Source: a gamma proteobacterium symbiont of Stewartia floridana (GTDB lineage Bacteria; Pseudomonadota; Gammaproteobacteria; Chromatiales; Chromatiaceae). From it: a DNA stretch of 64,000 nt. The position numbers and the translations under genes were made by a program. The notes beneath the pieces were generated by a model that worked only from the letters and a program-made list of their open reading frames with translations, was not told the DNA's origin and did not search any database. Below are positions 39,162 through 47,005 of this stretch, piece by piece (positions within the stretch are counted from its first letter, which is position 1; each line of letters begins with the position of its first letter). Where the stretch lies: NCBI GenBank assembly GCA_003676145.1, contig NAUB01000015.1, forward strand, positions 62,001 to 126,000. The letters are read 5' to 3'.

Positions 39162-39572
39162 TTAGAAGCTAAACATGACATCTTGTTCTTCCATGATGTC
39201 TGCCAATTCAGCACGACTCACAACTTTGATTGAATCCTTCTCGGCCCAATCATCGTCTTCGTCTTCATAGGTGAGCGGCATCAGGTCATCAAGCGTCAGA
39301 CCACGCTCTTCGAGAGACTCTTTCTCGACGAACAGCTTGGTCACATCGTAATCACCCAGTGCCTGGTATGTTGGGGAGAAGTTCTTCATGTCCACCTCAG
39401 CGGTGTCCTGCCCCTTTACCAACTGATATACACCGTCATCCAGGAAAGCCAGACTTACGTCCTGGTCAAACGCTGCCCCAATCAATACAACTTCCAGTGA
39501 CTCCCAGGCATAGATGGTGCCATAGGGTGCACGGCGGTTGAGATACATGAATTTTTTTATCTGTTCAGACAT
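39162..39572 (-). CDS. dsrF: DsrF, sulfurtransferase subunit
   Basis: 136 aa, TusC/DsrF type: NRRAPYGTIYAWESLEVVLIG, VSLAFLDDGVYQLVKGQDT. It lacks the active cysteine of DsrE, as expected, and forms the structural part of DsrEFH. 16 bp from dsrE, 9 bp from dsrH's end. Confidence 0.95.
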   Translation of the reverse strand: MSEQIKKFMYLNRRAPYGTIYAWESLEVVLIGAAFDQDVSLAFLDDGVYQLVKGQDTAEVDMKNFSPTYQALGDYDVTKLFVEKESLEERGLTLDDLMPLTYEDEDDDWAEKDSIKVVSRAELADIMEEQDVMFSF

Positions 39573-39587
39573 ATCAACCTCTATCGT

Positions 39588-39980
39588 TTAGTCACCGAAA
39601 ACCACCAGTCGCTCAGACTGGATGCCCGCTTCGATCAACTGACCGAGACCGGAGATGCGAAAGTTGTCAGCGATGTTTTCAGCGTCTTTTCCGTTGCGCT
39701 GCATCTCGCCTTCATCCACGATGCCGCGACGCTGGGCTGCAGCCACGCAGACCACCATATCGAGGTCGTATTTCTTCGCCAGCTCCGTCCACCGATTGAC
39801 GATATTACGATCGTCCTGTGGCGGGGTTGTGAGTTTGGTACCGTTGTTCACACCGTCGTGATAGAAGAAGACACGCATCACTTCGTGTCCCGCTTCCAGT
39901 GCGGCCTTGGTGAACTGGTATGCTGAGTCCGTTGCCTGGTGTTGGTACGGACCTTCGTTAACCTGAATCGCAAATTTCAT
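39588..39980 (-). CDS. dsrE: DsrE, catalytic sulfurtransferase subunit
   Basis: 130 aa, TusD/DsrE type: FAIQVNEGPYQHQATDSAY, VFFYHDGV, and VVCVAAAQRRGIVDEGE holding the conserved active-site cysteine that forms the persulfide handed to DsrC. Confidence 0.96.
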   Translation of the reverse strand: MKFAIQVNEGPYQHQATDSAYQFTKAALEAGHEVMRVFFYHDGVNNGTKLTTPPQDDRNIVNRWTELAKKYDLDMVVCVAAAQRRGIVDEGEMQRNGKDAENIADNFRISGLGQLIEAGIQSERLVVFGD

Positions 39981-40025
39981 CAGTATGACCTTCCTGTTAA
40001 TTGCCTATACGACTACTAACCGCTA

Positions 40026-41096
40026 TTAGAAACGGATGTGAGCAGAGGCATTCAGGTTGCTACGACCGCCACGCCAGTTATCGATGTGATACTTGGTGAA
40101 AGGCAGACCGGTCTTCTCGAAGAATTTCGGCCAACCGATACGATCAGCCCACTCACCGATGCGCTCCCAATCCTTGGCGTCTTCTTTATAAGCGCTGAGG
40201 ATCTGCTTGACGATGGTGGAAACTTCAGGCCAACGTGGTGGGTTGTTCGGTACGCCGGCAGCGACCAGTTTGTGGAAGGTCGGCTTGGAACGGGCATTGG
40301 AGTTTTTACCACCCACCCAGATTGCGAACTTGGAGTGCTCTGGATCGTTGATCTGCATCGGCGGACAAGGCGGAAAGCAGGCGCCGCAGCAGATACATTT
40401 CTTTTCGTCGACTTCCAGAGAAGGCTTACCGTTAACCATCGCAGGACGGATAGCAGCAACCGGACAACGGGCAACTACCGAAGGACGCTCACAAACATTG
40501 GCCACCTGGCTGTGGTCAATCTTCGGCGGCTTGGTGTGCTGGATGTTGATCGCGATATCACCCTGGCCACCACAGTTGATCTGGCAGCAAGAGGTGGTGA
40601 TACGTACGCGGTTGGGCATCTCTTCCTTTACGAAATCGTCGTAGAGGTCATCCATCAGCGCTTTAACAGCACCGGATGCGTCGGTACCCGGGATGTCGCA
40701 GTGCAACCAACCCTGGGTGTGAGAGATCATGGAGACCGAAGGACCGGTACCACCGATCGGGAAGCCTTCCGCGTTCAGCTTGTCGATCAGCGGCTGAACC
40801 TTGGATTCATCACCGACCATGTACTCGATGTTGGAACGGATGGTGAAGCGAACGTAGCCTTCCGCATACTCATCTGCAATATCCATCAGCTTACGAATGG
40901 TGTAGAGATCCATCTGACGCTGAGTACCGGCACGCACTGTCCAGATGCTGTCGCCACTCTTGGCAACGTGACGCAGAACACCAGGACGCAGGCGCTCATG
41001 CCAGGCCCATTCGCCATAGTTTTTCTTCAGGACGGGGTGCAAGTAGGGCTCCATCTCCGGGACGCCACTCTCGATCGGCATACGAGGTTCCGACAT
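40026..41096 (-). CDS. dsrB: Dissimilatory sulfite reductase beta subunit
   Basis: 356 aa from the ATG at 41096, which has a GGAGG SD 5 nt upstream. Siroheme/[4Fe-4S] cysteines occur in TSCCQINCGGQGD and VCERPSVVARCP, and an inserted ferredoxin domain has CICCGACFPPCPPM. With DsrA forms the alpha2beta2 enzyme that in these organisms oxidises sulfane sulfur on DsrC to sulfite in the cytoplasm. Confidence 0.98.
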   Translation of the reverse strand: MSEPRMPIESGVPEMEPYLHPVLKKNYGEWAWHERLRPGVLRHVAKSGDSIWTVRAGTQRQMDLYTIRKLMDIADEYAEGYVRFTIRSNIEYMVGDESKVQPLIDKLNAEGFPIGGTGPSVSMISHTQGWLHCDIPGTDASGAVKALMDDLYDDFVKEEMPNRVRITTSCCQINCGGQGDIAINIQHTKPPKIDHSQVANVCERPSVVARCPVAAIRPAMVNGKPSLEVDEKKCICCGACFPPCPPMQINDPEHSKFAIWVGGKNSNARSKPTFHKLVAAGVPNNPPRWPEVSTIVKQILSAYKEDAKDWERIGEWADRIGWPKFFEKTGLPFTKYHIDNWRGGRSNLNASAHIRF

Positions 41097-41135
41097 ACCT
41101 ACCTCCAAAAAAATAGGGTAATTGATTCGTTTTTA

Positions 41136-41163
41136 GGGGCATCCGGGCTATCCCGGTGCCCCC
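41136..41163. promoter_or_regulatory. Hairpin in the dsrA-dsrB gap
   Basis: GC-rich inverted repeat (GGGGCA, CCGGG against CCCGG, TGCCCC; one bulged T) in the 104-bp gap between dsrA and dsrB. On the transcript strand it is followed by A-rich, not T-rich, sequence, so I read it as a stability or processing stem. Confidence 0.6.
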
Positions 41164-41200
41164 ATTGAAAACTGCTGCTGTCAGTCAGCAGAAGACAAAT

Positions 41201-42442
41201 TTATTGAGCTTTACGCTCAGCCCATTTGCCCGCTTCTTCATCCCAACCATCCATGCGGACATAAGGATTCATACGCGGACGTTCGATCATATTAGGATCG
41301 ATCTCCAGGCCGACGCCTTCGAGGAAGTTGACCAAGCCGATACGCTCGATCATCTCACCGGTACGCTCATGCTCCAGCGCATTCTCTGCGAAGAAGTCGA
41401 GGATCTCGGTGGCCAGCTCTTCCAGGGTTTCAAAGTCCTCATCAGACTCAAGCTTCATGAAAGGCACGATAACCGTACCCATCAGGTCGCCGATCTTCAG
41501 AGTACGCTTACCGCCGCACAGCAGGGTAACGCCTTTGTCGTCGCCGGGAGAGAGCGCTTTGTTCATCACGTTGATGCAGTGCATGCAACGGACGCAGGAG
41601 GGGTTGTCCACTGCCAGGGTATCGTCATCATTCAATGACAGGGCCTGGGTTGGGCAACGGGTGATCACATTGTCGATGACATATTTGCGACCTTTCTCGC
41701 CGACGAATTTTTTCACTTCGTCCTGATCGACTTTCATGTCATCGCGCCAGGTACCAATGGTAGCCAGGTCAGCACGCTGTACAGAGTTCATGCAGTCATT
41801 CGGGCAACCGGAGACTTTATATTTGAACTTGTAAGGCAGTGCTGGGCGGTGCATATCGTCAAGGGCGTTGTTGACCAGCATGCGCATGGTACGACCCTCG
41901 TCGAAGCATGAGTTTTCGCAGCGTGCTGCACCAACACAGGACATTCCGGTACGTACCGCAGGACCGGCACCACCGAGATCAAAACCCATTTCGTTGATCT
42001 CATCGAATGCAGGCTGAACGTTGTCAGTGGTACAACCCTGGAACATGATGTCGCCAGACTGACCATGGAACGCAATCAAACCGGAACCGTACTTTTCCCA
42101 GATATCGCAGAATTTGCGAATGGTGTCGGTGTCGTAGTGCATACCTGGAGGCGGCATGACACGCAGGGTGTGGAATTCTGCAGCGGCAGGGAACAGAGCC
42201 TGGCCGTCATCACCTTTCAATTCGGTAAAACGGGGAATGATACCACCGCCGTAGCCGATAACGCCCACAGTACCACCTTTCCAGTAGCCTTTGCGGGTTT
42301 CGTAAGAAGTCTCCAGCTGACCAAGCAGGTCAACCATCATATCGTTGTCTTTGGCGAGGCGCTTGAGGCCGGTAACGAATGAGGGCCAAGGGCCACTCTC
42401 CAGCTGATCAAGCATGGGGGTATCATGCATCTGTTTTGCCAT
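41201..42442 (-). CDS. dsrA: Dissimilatory sulfite reductase alpha subunit
   Basis: 413 aa from the ATG at 42442 (GGGAG 8 nt upstream; the longer in-frame ATG at 42457 lacks an SD). Cluster ligands in SCVGAARCENSC and SGCPNDCMNS, ferredoxin domain CVRCMHCINVMNKAL. First gene of the dsr operon dsrABEFHCMKLJOP. The presence of dsrL, dsrEFH and dsrN and the host genes place it in the oxidative, bacterial-type group. Confidence 0.98.
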   Translation of the reverse strand: MAKQMHDTPMLDQLESGPWPSFVTGLKRLAKDNDMMVDLLGQLETSYETRKGYWKGGTVGVIGYGGGIIPRFTELKGDDGQALFPAAAEFHTLRVMPPPGMHYDTDTIRKFCDIWEKYGSGLIAFHGQSGDIMFQGCTTDNVQPAFDEINEMGFDLGGAGPAVRTGMSCVGAARCENSCFDEGRTMRMLVNNALDDMHRPALPYKFKYKVSGCPNDCMNSVQRADLATIGTWRDDMKVDQDEVKKFVGEKGRKYVIDNVITRCPTQALSLNDDDTLAVDNPSCVRCMHCINVMNKALSPGDDKGVTLLCGGKRTLKIGDLMGTVIVPFMKLESDEDFETLEELATEILDFFAENALEHERTGEMIERIGLVNFLEGVGLEIDPNMIERPRMNPYVRMDGWDEEAGKWAERKAQ

Positions 42443-42893
42443 CACTGTTTCTCCCAATGGTCGTTTATCGAGGTCGTCAGCATTTTCTACATCCTAATTT
42501 TTCTTGGCTGAGAACCAAGTTGTAGAATCTGGCCACCGACCCGCAATCTTAACCTCACAGGCAGGGCCTGTTTCTACTGGCCGACAAGTTTAGAGTTTCC
42601 TAATGCTCACCCATATCCTTCCGATGGGAGAGACAGGGATAGAAACATCTATCCCAAATGGGATAGAAAATCGATGTTCAATTGCCATGTTTTAAACACC
42701 ATTACCTACATAACCACTGCAATCACAGCGAGTTATAAATCATTCCCAACTTATTCAATTAAGTGAATATCCCTTTTTTCTTTAGGGGAGAGAATTGTAA
42801 GCTTTAACGGCAGATAGGACTTGAACCCAACTTAAGCATATTGTTCAATAGTAATATCCTAGCGTTTTACTAAGTATTTAAACGGATAAAAGT
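42443..42893. promoter_or_regulatory. dsrA upstream region (divergent)
   Basis: About 450 bases between dsrA (minus) and the 58-codon ORF (plus). Contents I can see: an alternating triple repeat at 42636-42667; a palindrome ATTCA-6-TGAAT at 42753-42768; a candidate minus-strand promoter TTGAAT-15-TATAAC (plus-strand 42758-42753 and 42737-42732), which would start transcription near 42725; and TTGAAC/GTTCAA inverted half sites at 42821-42826 and 42843-42848. Promoter assignment is weak. Confidence 0.5.
42636..42667. promoter_or_regulatory. Three alternating 8-bp inverted arms upstream of dsrA
   Basis: GGGATAGA (42636-42643), TCTATCCC (42648-42655) and GGGATAGA (42660-42667), each separated by 4 bases, so the arms repeat every 12 bp. 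Any neighbouring pair forms a perfect hairpin. The same 8-mer occurs at 44617-44624, 30 bp before the RspA-type gene. Confidence 0.8.
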
Positions 42894-43070
42894 ATGCTGT
42901 ACCTGAGCGAGATCATGATGCAACATCCAGAGGTTGAGAATTTTGAGCAACTTCTGAATGTCGTAAAAGAACGATCGAAAACGGAGGTATTCTTCCGTAT
43001 CGACGTCAAACCACCCTTTGCGGATACCCCTGAGAATTGGGAAGACCGCCTGGAAGCGGCCTTTACCTAG
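42894..43070 (+). CDS. 58-aa small protein, divergent from dsrA
   Basis: ATG at 42894 to TAG at 43068-43070. The protein (MLYLSEIMMQHPEVENFEQL... ending DTPENWEDRLEAAFT) has a mixed helical character, normal codon use and no membrane segment. The SD is weak (GGAT). It lies 53 bp before the next plus-strand gene and shares its direction, so it may be the first gene of that operon. I recognise no family. Confidence 0.55.
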   Translation: MLYLSEIMMQHPEVENFEQLLNVVKERSKTEVFFRIDVKPPFADTPENWEDRLEAAFT

Positions 43071-43123
43071 GCTCCAGGATAAACAAGGGCAAGACAAAAA
43101 ATATTATTTAAGGGCAGAGATCT

Positions 43124-43834
43124 GTGAAGTATTTGGAATCAGAAACCTTTCTCGGAGACAGCGAAAGCGCTGAAGATGCTGTCAAATCAAGCAAGCTTCT
43201 CGAGGTTAAGCTGCAGGAGATCCGCCAACAACTGGAGGCGCTCGATACAGACAGCGTCTCTGCACAACGCCTCTCACTGGAGATTGAGAGCTGCTATATC
43301 CTGCTCGATCTGGATCGCAACGATGAAGCCTGGCAGATCGCCAAGCGCGTGTTTGAGAGAGCGCTCGCATCTGAACTGTGGCTGGCTGCGGTGGAGGCGT
43401 GTGACGTGCTCTACCAGGCGGAGAAGGAAGACGGTCCCAAAGCGCTGGCTCACGGTATCTGGCTGGGGGTCACCTTTCCCATCGATCCTGAACTCAGCGT
43501 TGCCATGTTGCAGCATCTGATCGACGAAACACCGGATAAATCGGATGGTGCTGCGGTGGCGGCGGCAACCGCCTGCTACATCGTCGATCTGCGTGCCGAG
43601 GGGCAGACCCAGGAAGACCTCAGGTTTTTCACCAACCAGCTGATGGGCCAGGTTGCCAGACGCCACAGCCAGGTGGAAGAACAGGAGATCTTCGATTTCT
43701 GGGTGGAGCGCATGGAACTGGACGATCCGGCCAAATTTCTCCCCCGGCTGGCCACTGTGCTGGATGTGATCATCGATGGAGACTGGTGGTATGACCGGGA
43801 TGAATTGCGCAGTAAAATACCGGCAGAAGCCTGA
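43124..43834 (+). CDS. Helical (TPR-like) protein next to the Cas6-like gene
   Basis: 236 aa, GTG start. The whole chain is amphipathic helices: LQEIRQQLEALDTDSVSAQ, SYCILLDL-type repeats (RNDEAWQIAKRVFERALA, ELWLAAVEACDVLYQAEKE) resembling tetratricopeptide or HEAT solenoid units. I recognise no named family. It ends 12 nt before the Cas6/Cmx6-like ORF and is probably a partner of it. Confidence 0.75.
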   Translation: MKYLESETFLGDSESAEDAVKSSKLLEVKLQEIRQQLEALDTDSVSAQRLSLEIESCYILLDLDRNDEAWQIAKRVFERALASELWLAAVEACDVLYQAEKEDGPKALAHGIWLGVTFPIDPELSVAMLQHLIDETPDKSDGAAVAAATACYIVDLRAEGQTQEDLRFFTNQLMGQVARRHSQVEEQEIFDFWVERMELDDPAKFLPRLATVLDVIIDGDWWYDRDELRSKIPAEA

Positions 43835-43846
43835 TTGGAGTTGAAT

Positions 43847-44506
43847 ATGTTCTGGCAGGAAGAGCAGGATGAGGAGCGGTTTGTGGTCCCGGACAATGTC
43901 CTGGATCTGCTGTTCAAGATCAACTGCCCCACCCTTCCCATCGATCACGCCTGGGCGCTGTCACAGGCAATCCAGCAGGCCCTGCCCTGGTTTGCCGATG
44001 AACCGAATGCGGGTCTGCATCTGATCTACGGGGCGGATTCGGGTAACGGCTGGGAGCGTCCATCCGGCGGCGACCAACTGCTCTATCTGTCGAGACGCAC
44101 GCCACTGACACTGCGCCTGCCCAACAGTCGCATCGAGGATGCGCAGGTACTCAGCGGACAGACCCTGGATATCGATGGCCACACCTTGGAGATCGGTAAA
44201 TCCCATACCCGTCTGCTTGGTATGACCACGACCCTCTATTGCCGCCATCTGCTTGCCTCGGAGAATCAGTCGGAAGATGAATTTCTGCAGCAATCGGTGA
44301 ATCAGCTGAAAGCCCTTAATCTGAGTTTCAAAAAGGTGCTTTGCGGCAAAGGGGAACAGTTTGAGACGCCGGAGGGGCCGCTGATTACGCAAAGCCTGAT
44401 GGTGGCAGGCCTACCCCTGGATGATGCCGTCACACTCCAGGAGGAGGGATTGGGGCCATTACGAACTCGCGGCTTTGGCTTGTTTAATCCACACAAGACT
44501 GTTTAA
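43847..44506 (+). CDS. Cas6/Cmx6-like (type I-MYXAN) RAMP-fold protein, no CRISPR array nearby
   Basis: 219 aa. It matches my memory of the Cmx6 family: FVVPDNVLDLLFKINCPTLPIDHAWALSQAI, LPWFADEPNAGLHLIY, SGNGWERPSG, LLYLSRRTPLTLRLP, and a C-terminal glycine-rich loop GLGPLRTRGFGLFNPHK, a Cas6/RAMP hallmark. Cas6 proteins bind or cut CRISPR precursor RNA. No repeats, cas1, cas2 or effector genes are present in the window, so a non-CRISPR RNA role is plausible. GGAG lies 6 nt before the ATG. Next to dsr and rspA-like genes. Confidence 0.75.
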   Translation: MFWQEEQDEERFVVPDNVLDLLFKINCPTLPIDHAWALSQAIQQALPWFADEPNAGLHLIYGADSGNGWERPSGGDQLLYLSRRTPLTLRLPNSRIEDAQVLSGQTLDIDGHTLEIGKSHTRLLGMTTTLYCRHLLASENQSEDEFLQQSVNQLKALNLSFKKVLCGKGEQFETPEGPLITQSLMVAGLPLDDAVTLQEEGLGPLRTRGFGLFNPHKTV

Positions 44507-44616
44507 GATTACAGGCTGCAAATTCACCGCTTGGCCGGATTTGTCTCCAACAGAGGGAGAGAAAATCCTGGTGCTGAGCGGAACAGAGAATTCCAAAATT
44601 AAAATTTGAGTTTAAC

Positions 44617-44624
44617 GGGATAGA
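44617..44624. promoter_or_regulatory. GGGATAGA 8-mer ahead of the RspA-type gene
   Basis: Same 8-base word as the dsrA upstream arms, 29 nt before the ATG at 44654. An 8-mer is expected about twice in 64 kb on both strands, so the link is only suggestive. Confidence 0.3.
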
Positions 44625-44653
44625 GTGTCTCGTGATTTAGTTAGGAGAGATCA

Positions 44654-44998
44654 ATGTCATATGAAGTAAACGGTAATACAATCGAAGCTGATGCAAACGG
44701 CTATCTGGTCAATTTGACCGATTGGAGTGAAGATGTGGCCAAGGCCATTGCTGAGCAGGAAGGTGTAAACCTGTCTGAAAAGGCATGGGAAATCATCAAC
44801 TTTCTGCGCGATGAGTATATTAACAATGGCGGCAATCAGCCTAACGAGCGTAATATGGTCAAGCACTTCAAAGGTGTCTGGACCGATGAGGGCAAAGTGG
44901 ATGCGAAAGCACTCTACATCCACTTCCCCAAAGGCCCGGCCAAGCAGGCAAGTAAGATTGCCGGCCTGCCTGAAACCAAACGCAAAGGTGGTTACTAA
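44654..44998 (+). CDS. DsrC/TusE-family protein without C-terminal cysteines (RspA type)
   Basis: 114 aa, homologous over its full length to DsrC: YEVNGNTIEADANGYLVNLTDWSEDVA, EKAWEIINFLRDEY, and ALYIHFPKGPAKQAS. Where DsrC has KQAC the sequence has KQAS, and the terminal Cys is replaced by a KRKGGY tail. Proteins of this family lacking both cysteines have been named RspA (regulatory sulfur-related protein A); they cannot carry a persulfide on the arm and are proposed to regulate. It has a good AGGAGAG SD. Confidence 0.92.
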   Translation: MSYEVNGNTIEADANGYLVNLTDWSEDVAKAIAEQEGVNLSEKAWEIINFLRDEYINNGGNQPNERNMVKHFKGVWTDEGKVDAKALYIHFPKGPAKQASKIAGLPETKRKGGY

Positions 44999-45025
44999 GC
45001 CGCTCGGTCCGAGTTGAAAAGCGAT

Positions 45026-45049
45026 GGGGTGTGGGACCTCTCACACCCC
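45026..45049. terminator. GC-rich hairpin after the RspA-type gene
   Basis: Stem GGGGTGTG (45026-45033), 8-base loop, CACACCCC (45042-45049). It follows the gene by 27 nt but lacks a T-run, so it may be a weak or Rho-aided terminator. Confidence 0.45.
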
Positions 45050-45188
45050 CCTATTCCCACCATTGCTCATCCTCCGACTCGACTTTCGCAACTCAGGGCC
45101 CAGTTAGGGCCGCTTGCGTGGACCCGGCTTTCCGGATCGTCATTTGAAATCCGAAATTTGAGTTCCAAGCTGGGCCTAAGCTATCGAA

Positions 45189-45222
45189 TCATTTGCGTTA
45201 ATTCGCGTTCATTTGCGGACAA
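45189..45222. repeat. Dispersed GCG-rich intergenic repeat, copy 5
   Basis: ATTTGCGTTAATTCGCGTTC then ATTTGCGGACAA, between convergent genes; matches the units at 28463 and 19496 (reverse complement). Confidence 0.65.
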
Positions 45223-45251
45223 GCCTTTTCCACCCCTACTCCCGGCCAGTA

Positions 45252-45926
45252 TTAGACATCACTCCACATCCGCAGCAGATTGGCATAGGACTTATCCACC
45301 AATCCGGTAGTCGATTCATCAGGCCGATTCATCAACAGATCCTCCCTCGCCTGATCAAGTTCGTAGAGCAGCTCTCGCCGTGCCGGATCACGTACATAGC
45401 TCTGTATCCAGGCCAAAGCCACCAACCTTTCACCCCGGGTCACCTCGGCAACATGGTGCAGGCTCGACGAGGGATAGATCACTGCACTGCCCGCCGCCAG
45501 CTTGACCCTCTTTTCGCCGAAGGTAGTACGAATCACCAGTTCGCCCCCTTCATATGTATCCGGTTCCCTGAGGAAAATGGTCATCGAGATATCACTGCGA
45601 AAGCGCTGACCGCTCAGCCCCATGATGGGATCATCCACATGGTCGCCATAGGTCATCCCCGAATGGTATCGGGCAAAGATCGGATCGGCCATACGATAAG
45701 GCAGAACCGCTGAACGAAAGCTACCATTCTGCCCCATGGCGCTGGTCAGAATCCGAATCAACAACTCCGTCTGTTTCGGCGAACCTTTCAGCTCCTGATT
45801 GTTTTTGACTTTCTGTGCGGCCATGCCGGCCGTCAGCTTGCCATCGACAAACTCTGCATCGGCCAGTATCTGATCGATCTTCTGTAGCAGAGCCGAATCG
45901 AGTAGACCATCAATTTCCAACAACAT
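45252..45926 (-). CDS. Fe(II)/2-oxoglutarate dioxygenase, PiuC/PKHD type
   Basis: 224 aa. The prolyl-hydroxylase-like fold has an iron site H-x-D (YGDHVDDPIM), a distal histidine region (SSLHHVAEVTRGERLVALAW) with the 2-oxoglutarate arginine, and the PiuC N-terminal DGLLDSALLQKIDQIL. Family members hydroxylate small molecules or proteins; some are regulated by iron. Two genes downstream on the same strand form a small group with the 45936-46343 gene. Confidence 0.93.
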   Translation of the reverse strand: MLLEIDGLLDSALLQKIDQILADAEFVDGKLTAGMAAQKVKNNQELKGSPKQTELLIRILTSAMGQNGSFRSAVLPYRMADPIFARYHSGMTYGDHVDDPIMGLSGQRFRSDISMTIFLREPDTYEGGELVIRTTFGEKRVKLAAGSAVIYPSSSLHHVAEVTRGERLVALAWIQSYVRDPARRELLYELDQAREDLLMNRPDESTTGLVDKSYANLLRMWSDV

Positions 45927-45935
45927 CAGAAACTC

Positions 45936-46343
45936 CTATATTGATTCCAGGGCAGATTGCATCGCTTGTTCGTCAACCGGAAATGTCACCACCGCATGCA
46001 CGGCGTAACGGGATTTTACCTCTTCCAGACGCTGCAGGTATTTCGCGTCGATCAGCACAACGATCCCGGCTTCGATATCGTAGCGTTGCAGAGTTGCCAA
46101 CAGGGATTCCAGATTACTCATACGATCCCGGAACTGGGGATCGGAGTAGAACTCCGCAACAACCACCTGAGGACGATGCTTCTTCAGCCAGGACTGGGCC
46201 TTGCGCACCGAATTGACCATCTCCACCTTGAAATTGAGACGCTGATAGAGGGGTATGAAATTTGGGTAACCACCCAATTCAACCACCGCGAGTAATTCCT
46301 GATCTTCCATACGCTTGATTTTACCTTTAGGAGACCCGATCAT
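45936..46343 (-). CDS. Degenerate receiver-like protein
   Basis: 135 aa (124 from an ATG at 46310). Alternating alpha/beta pattern like a CheY receiver: a strand ELLAVVELGG, helix, strand VVVAEFYSDP at the phosphoacceptor position (Asp not clearly placed), VVVLIDAKYL, and AVVTFPVDEQAMQSAL at the end. The acidic pocket and the lysine are not conserved. So a phosphorylation-independent receiver is my reading, with low certainty. It lies 9 nt upstream of the dioxygenase gene. Confidence 0.6.
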   Translation of the reverse strand: MIGSPKGKIKRMEDQELLAVVELGGYPNFIPLYQRLNFKVEMVNSVRKAQSWLKKHRPQVVVAEFYSDPQFRDRMSNLESLLATLQRYDIEAGIVVLIDAKYLQRLEEVKSRYAVHAVVTFPVDEQAMQSALESI

Positions 46344-46361
46344 AATCCCTCGGAAATTCCA

Positions 46362-46374
46362 GGGCCTGTTAACA
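46362..46374. repeat. 13-mer GGGCCTGTTAACA, copy 2
   Basis: Exact copy of the word at 4781; just upstream of the minus-strand start at 46343. Confidence 0.4.
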
Positions 46375-46423
46375 GAGCCTGAAACCGAGCTTATTTATTT
46401 GAGTCTTAAATTCAGTCAGTACC

Positions 46424-46741
46424 ATGCAACTAAATCTTATTATCGATGACTGGTCAATGAACCTTGAAATACCGGATGGCTATATCGATGCCATGAATGA
46501 GTCTTTCGAGAAAATGGATCAGGATATGAACAAGGGCTGGCAAATCGGCCAGAGATGGGTGAAAAACCCAGATAAAATGCAGCGCTGCCAATTGGTTGCA
46601 GGTAAACTGCTGACCGCCCTGGAGACCGACAATGAACAGTTGGCATTGATGATGGGCGGTTATATCGTCTCCCGAATGCAGGGCGTCAAACAGGTGGTTA
46701 TCGATAACACCGGTGAGCCGGAAGAGACCTCATTTCAGTAA
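46424..46741 (+). CDS. Hypothetical protein, 105 aa
   Basis: Short acidic, soluble protein (LNLIIDDWSMNLEIPDGYIDAMNESFEKMDQDM, RCQLVAGKLLTALETDNEQ, MMGGYIVSRMQGVKQVVID). No recognised domain; the regular composition and start at a divergent promoter suggest a real gene. Divergent from the receiver-like gene, convergent with the ankyrin gene. Confidence 0.7.
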   Translation: MQLNLIIDDWSMNLEIPDGYIDAMNESFEKMDQDMNKGWQIGQRWVKNPDKMQRCQLVAGKLLTALETDNEQLALMMGGYIVSRMQGVKQVVIDNTGEPEETSFQ

Positions 46742-47005
46742 TCCTTGAAACTCCCGATCCGGGACAACTGCCGAATTGACCGTTGATACATTTTCCCACC
46801 GGGTTCACCGCACCAATTTGCAGATGCCCAGTGGATAAAACCTTAGTGTCGTTAAGCGTCGTATCGGCCAAACCGGCTCAGCCTCTTCCCGCCAGTTGCC
46901 GGGTTTGATCAACGCTTCCCCTGAAGCAACCGTGATCATAAATGAAAACCTTTTTGCGTGATCACTGCTATCTACGCACTCAATGACCAGCTGCAAACCA
47001 TACCG

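Noticed and set aside
41136-41163. Terminator between dsrA and dsrB
   Set aside because: The stem is followed on the transcript strand by A-rich rather than T-rich sequence, so a terminator inside dsrAB is not supported.
40038-41168. Long 376-aa plus-strand ORF opposite dsrB
   Set aside because: Antisense shadow of dsrB, which has clear cluster motifs and an SD.
46805-46996. 63-aa minus-strand ORF after the ankyrin gene
   Set aside because: TTG start, no SD, no recognisable features; the stretch is better read as intergenic between convergent genes.
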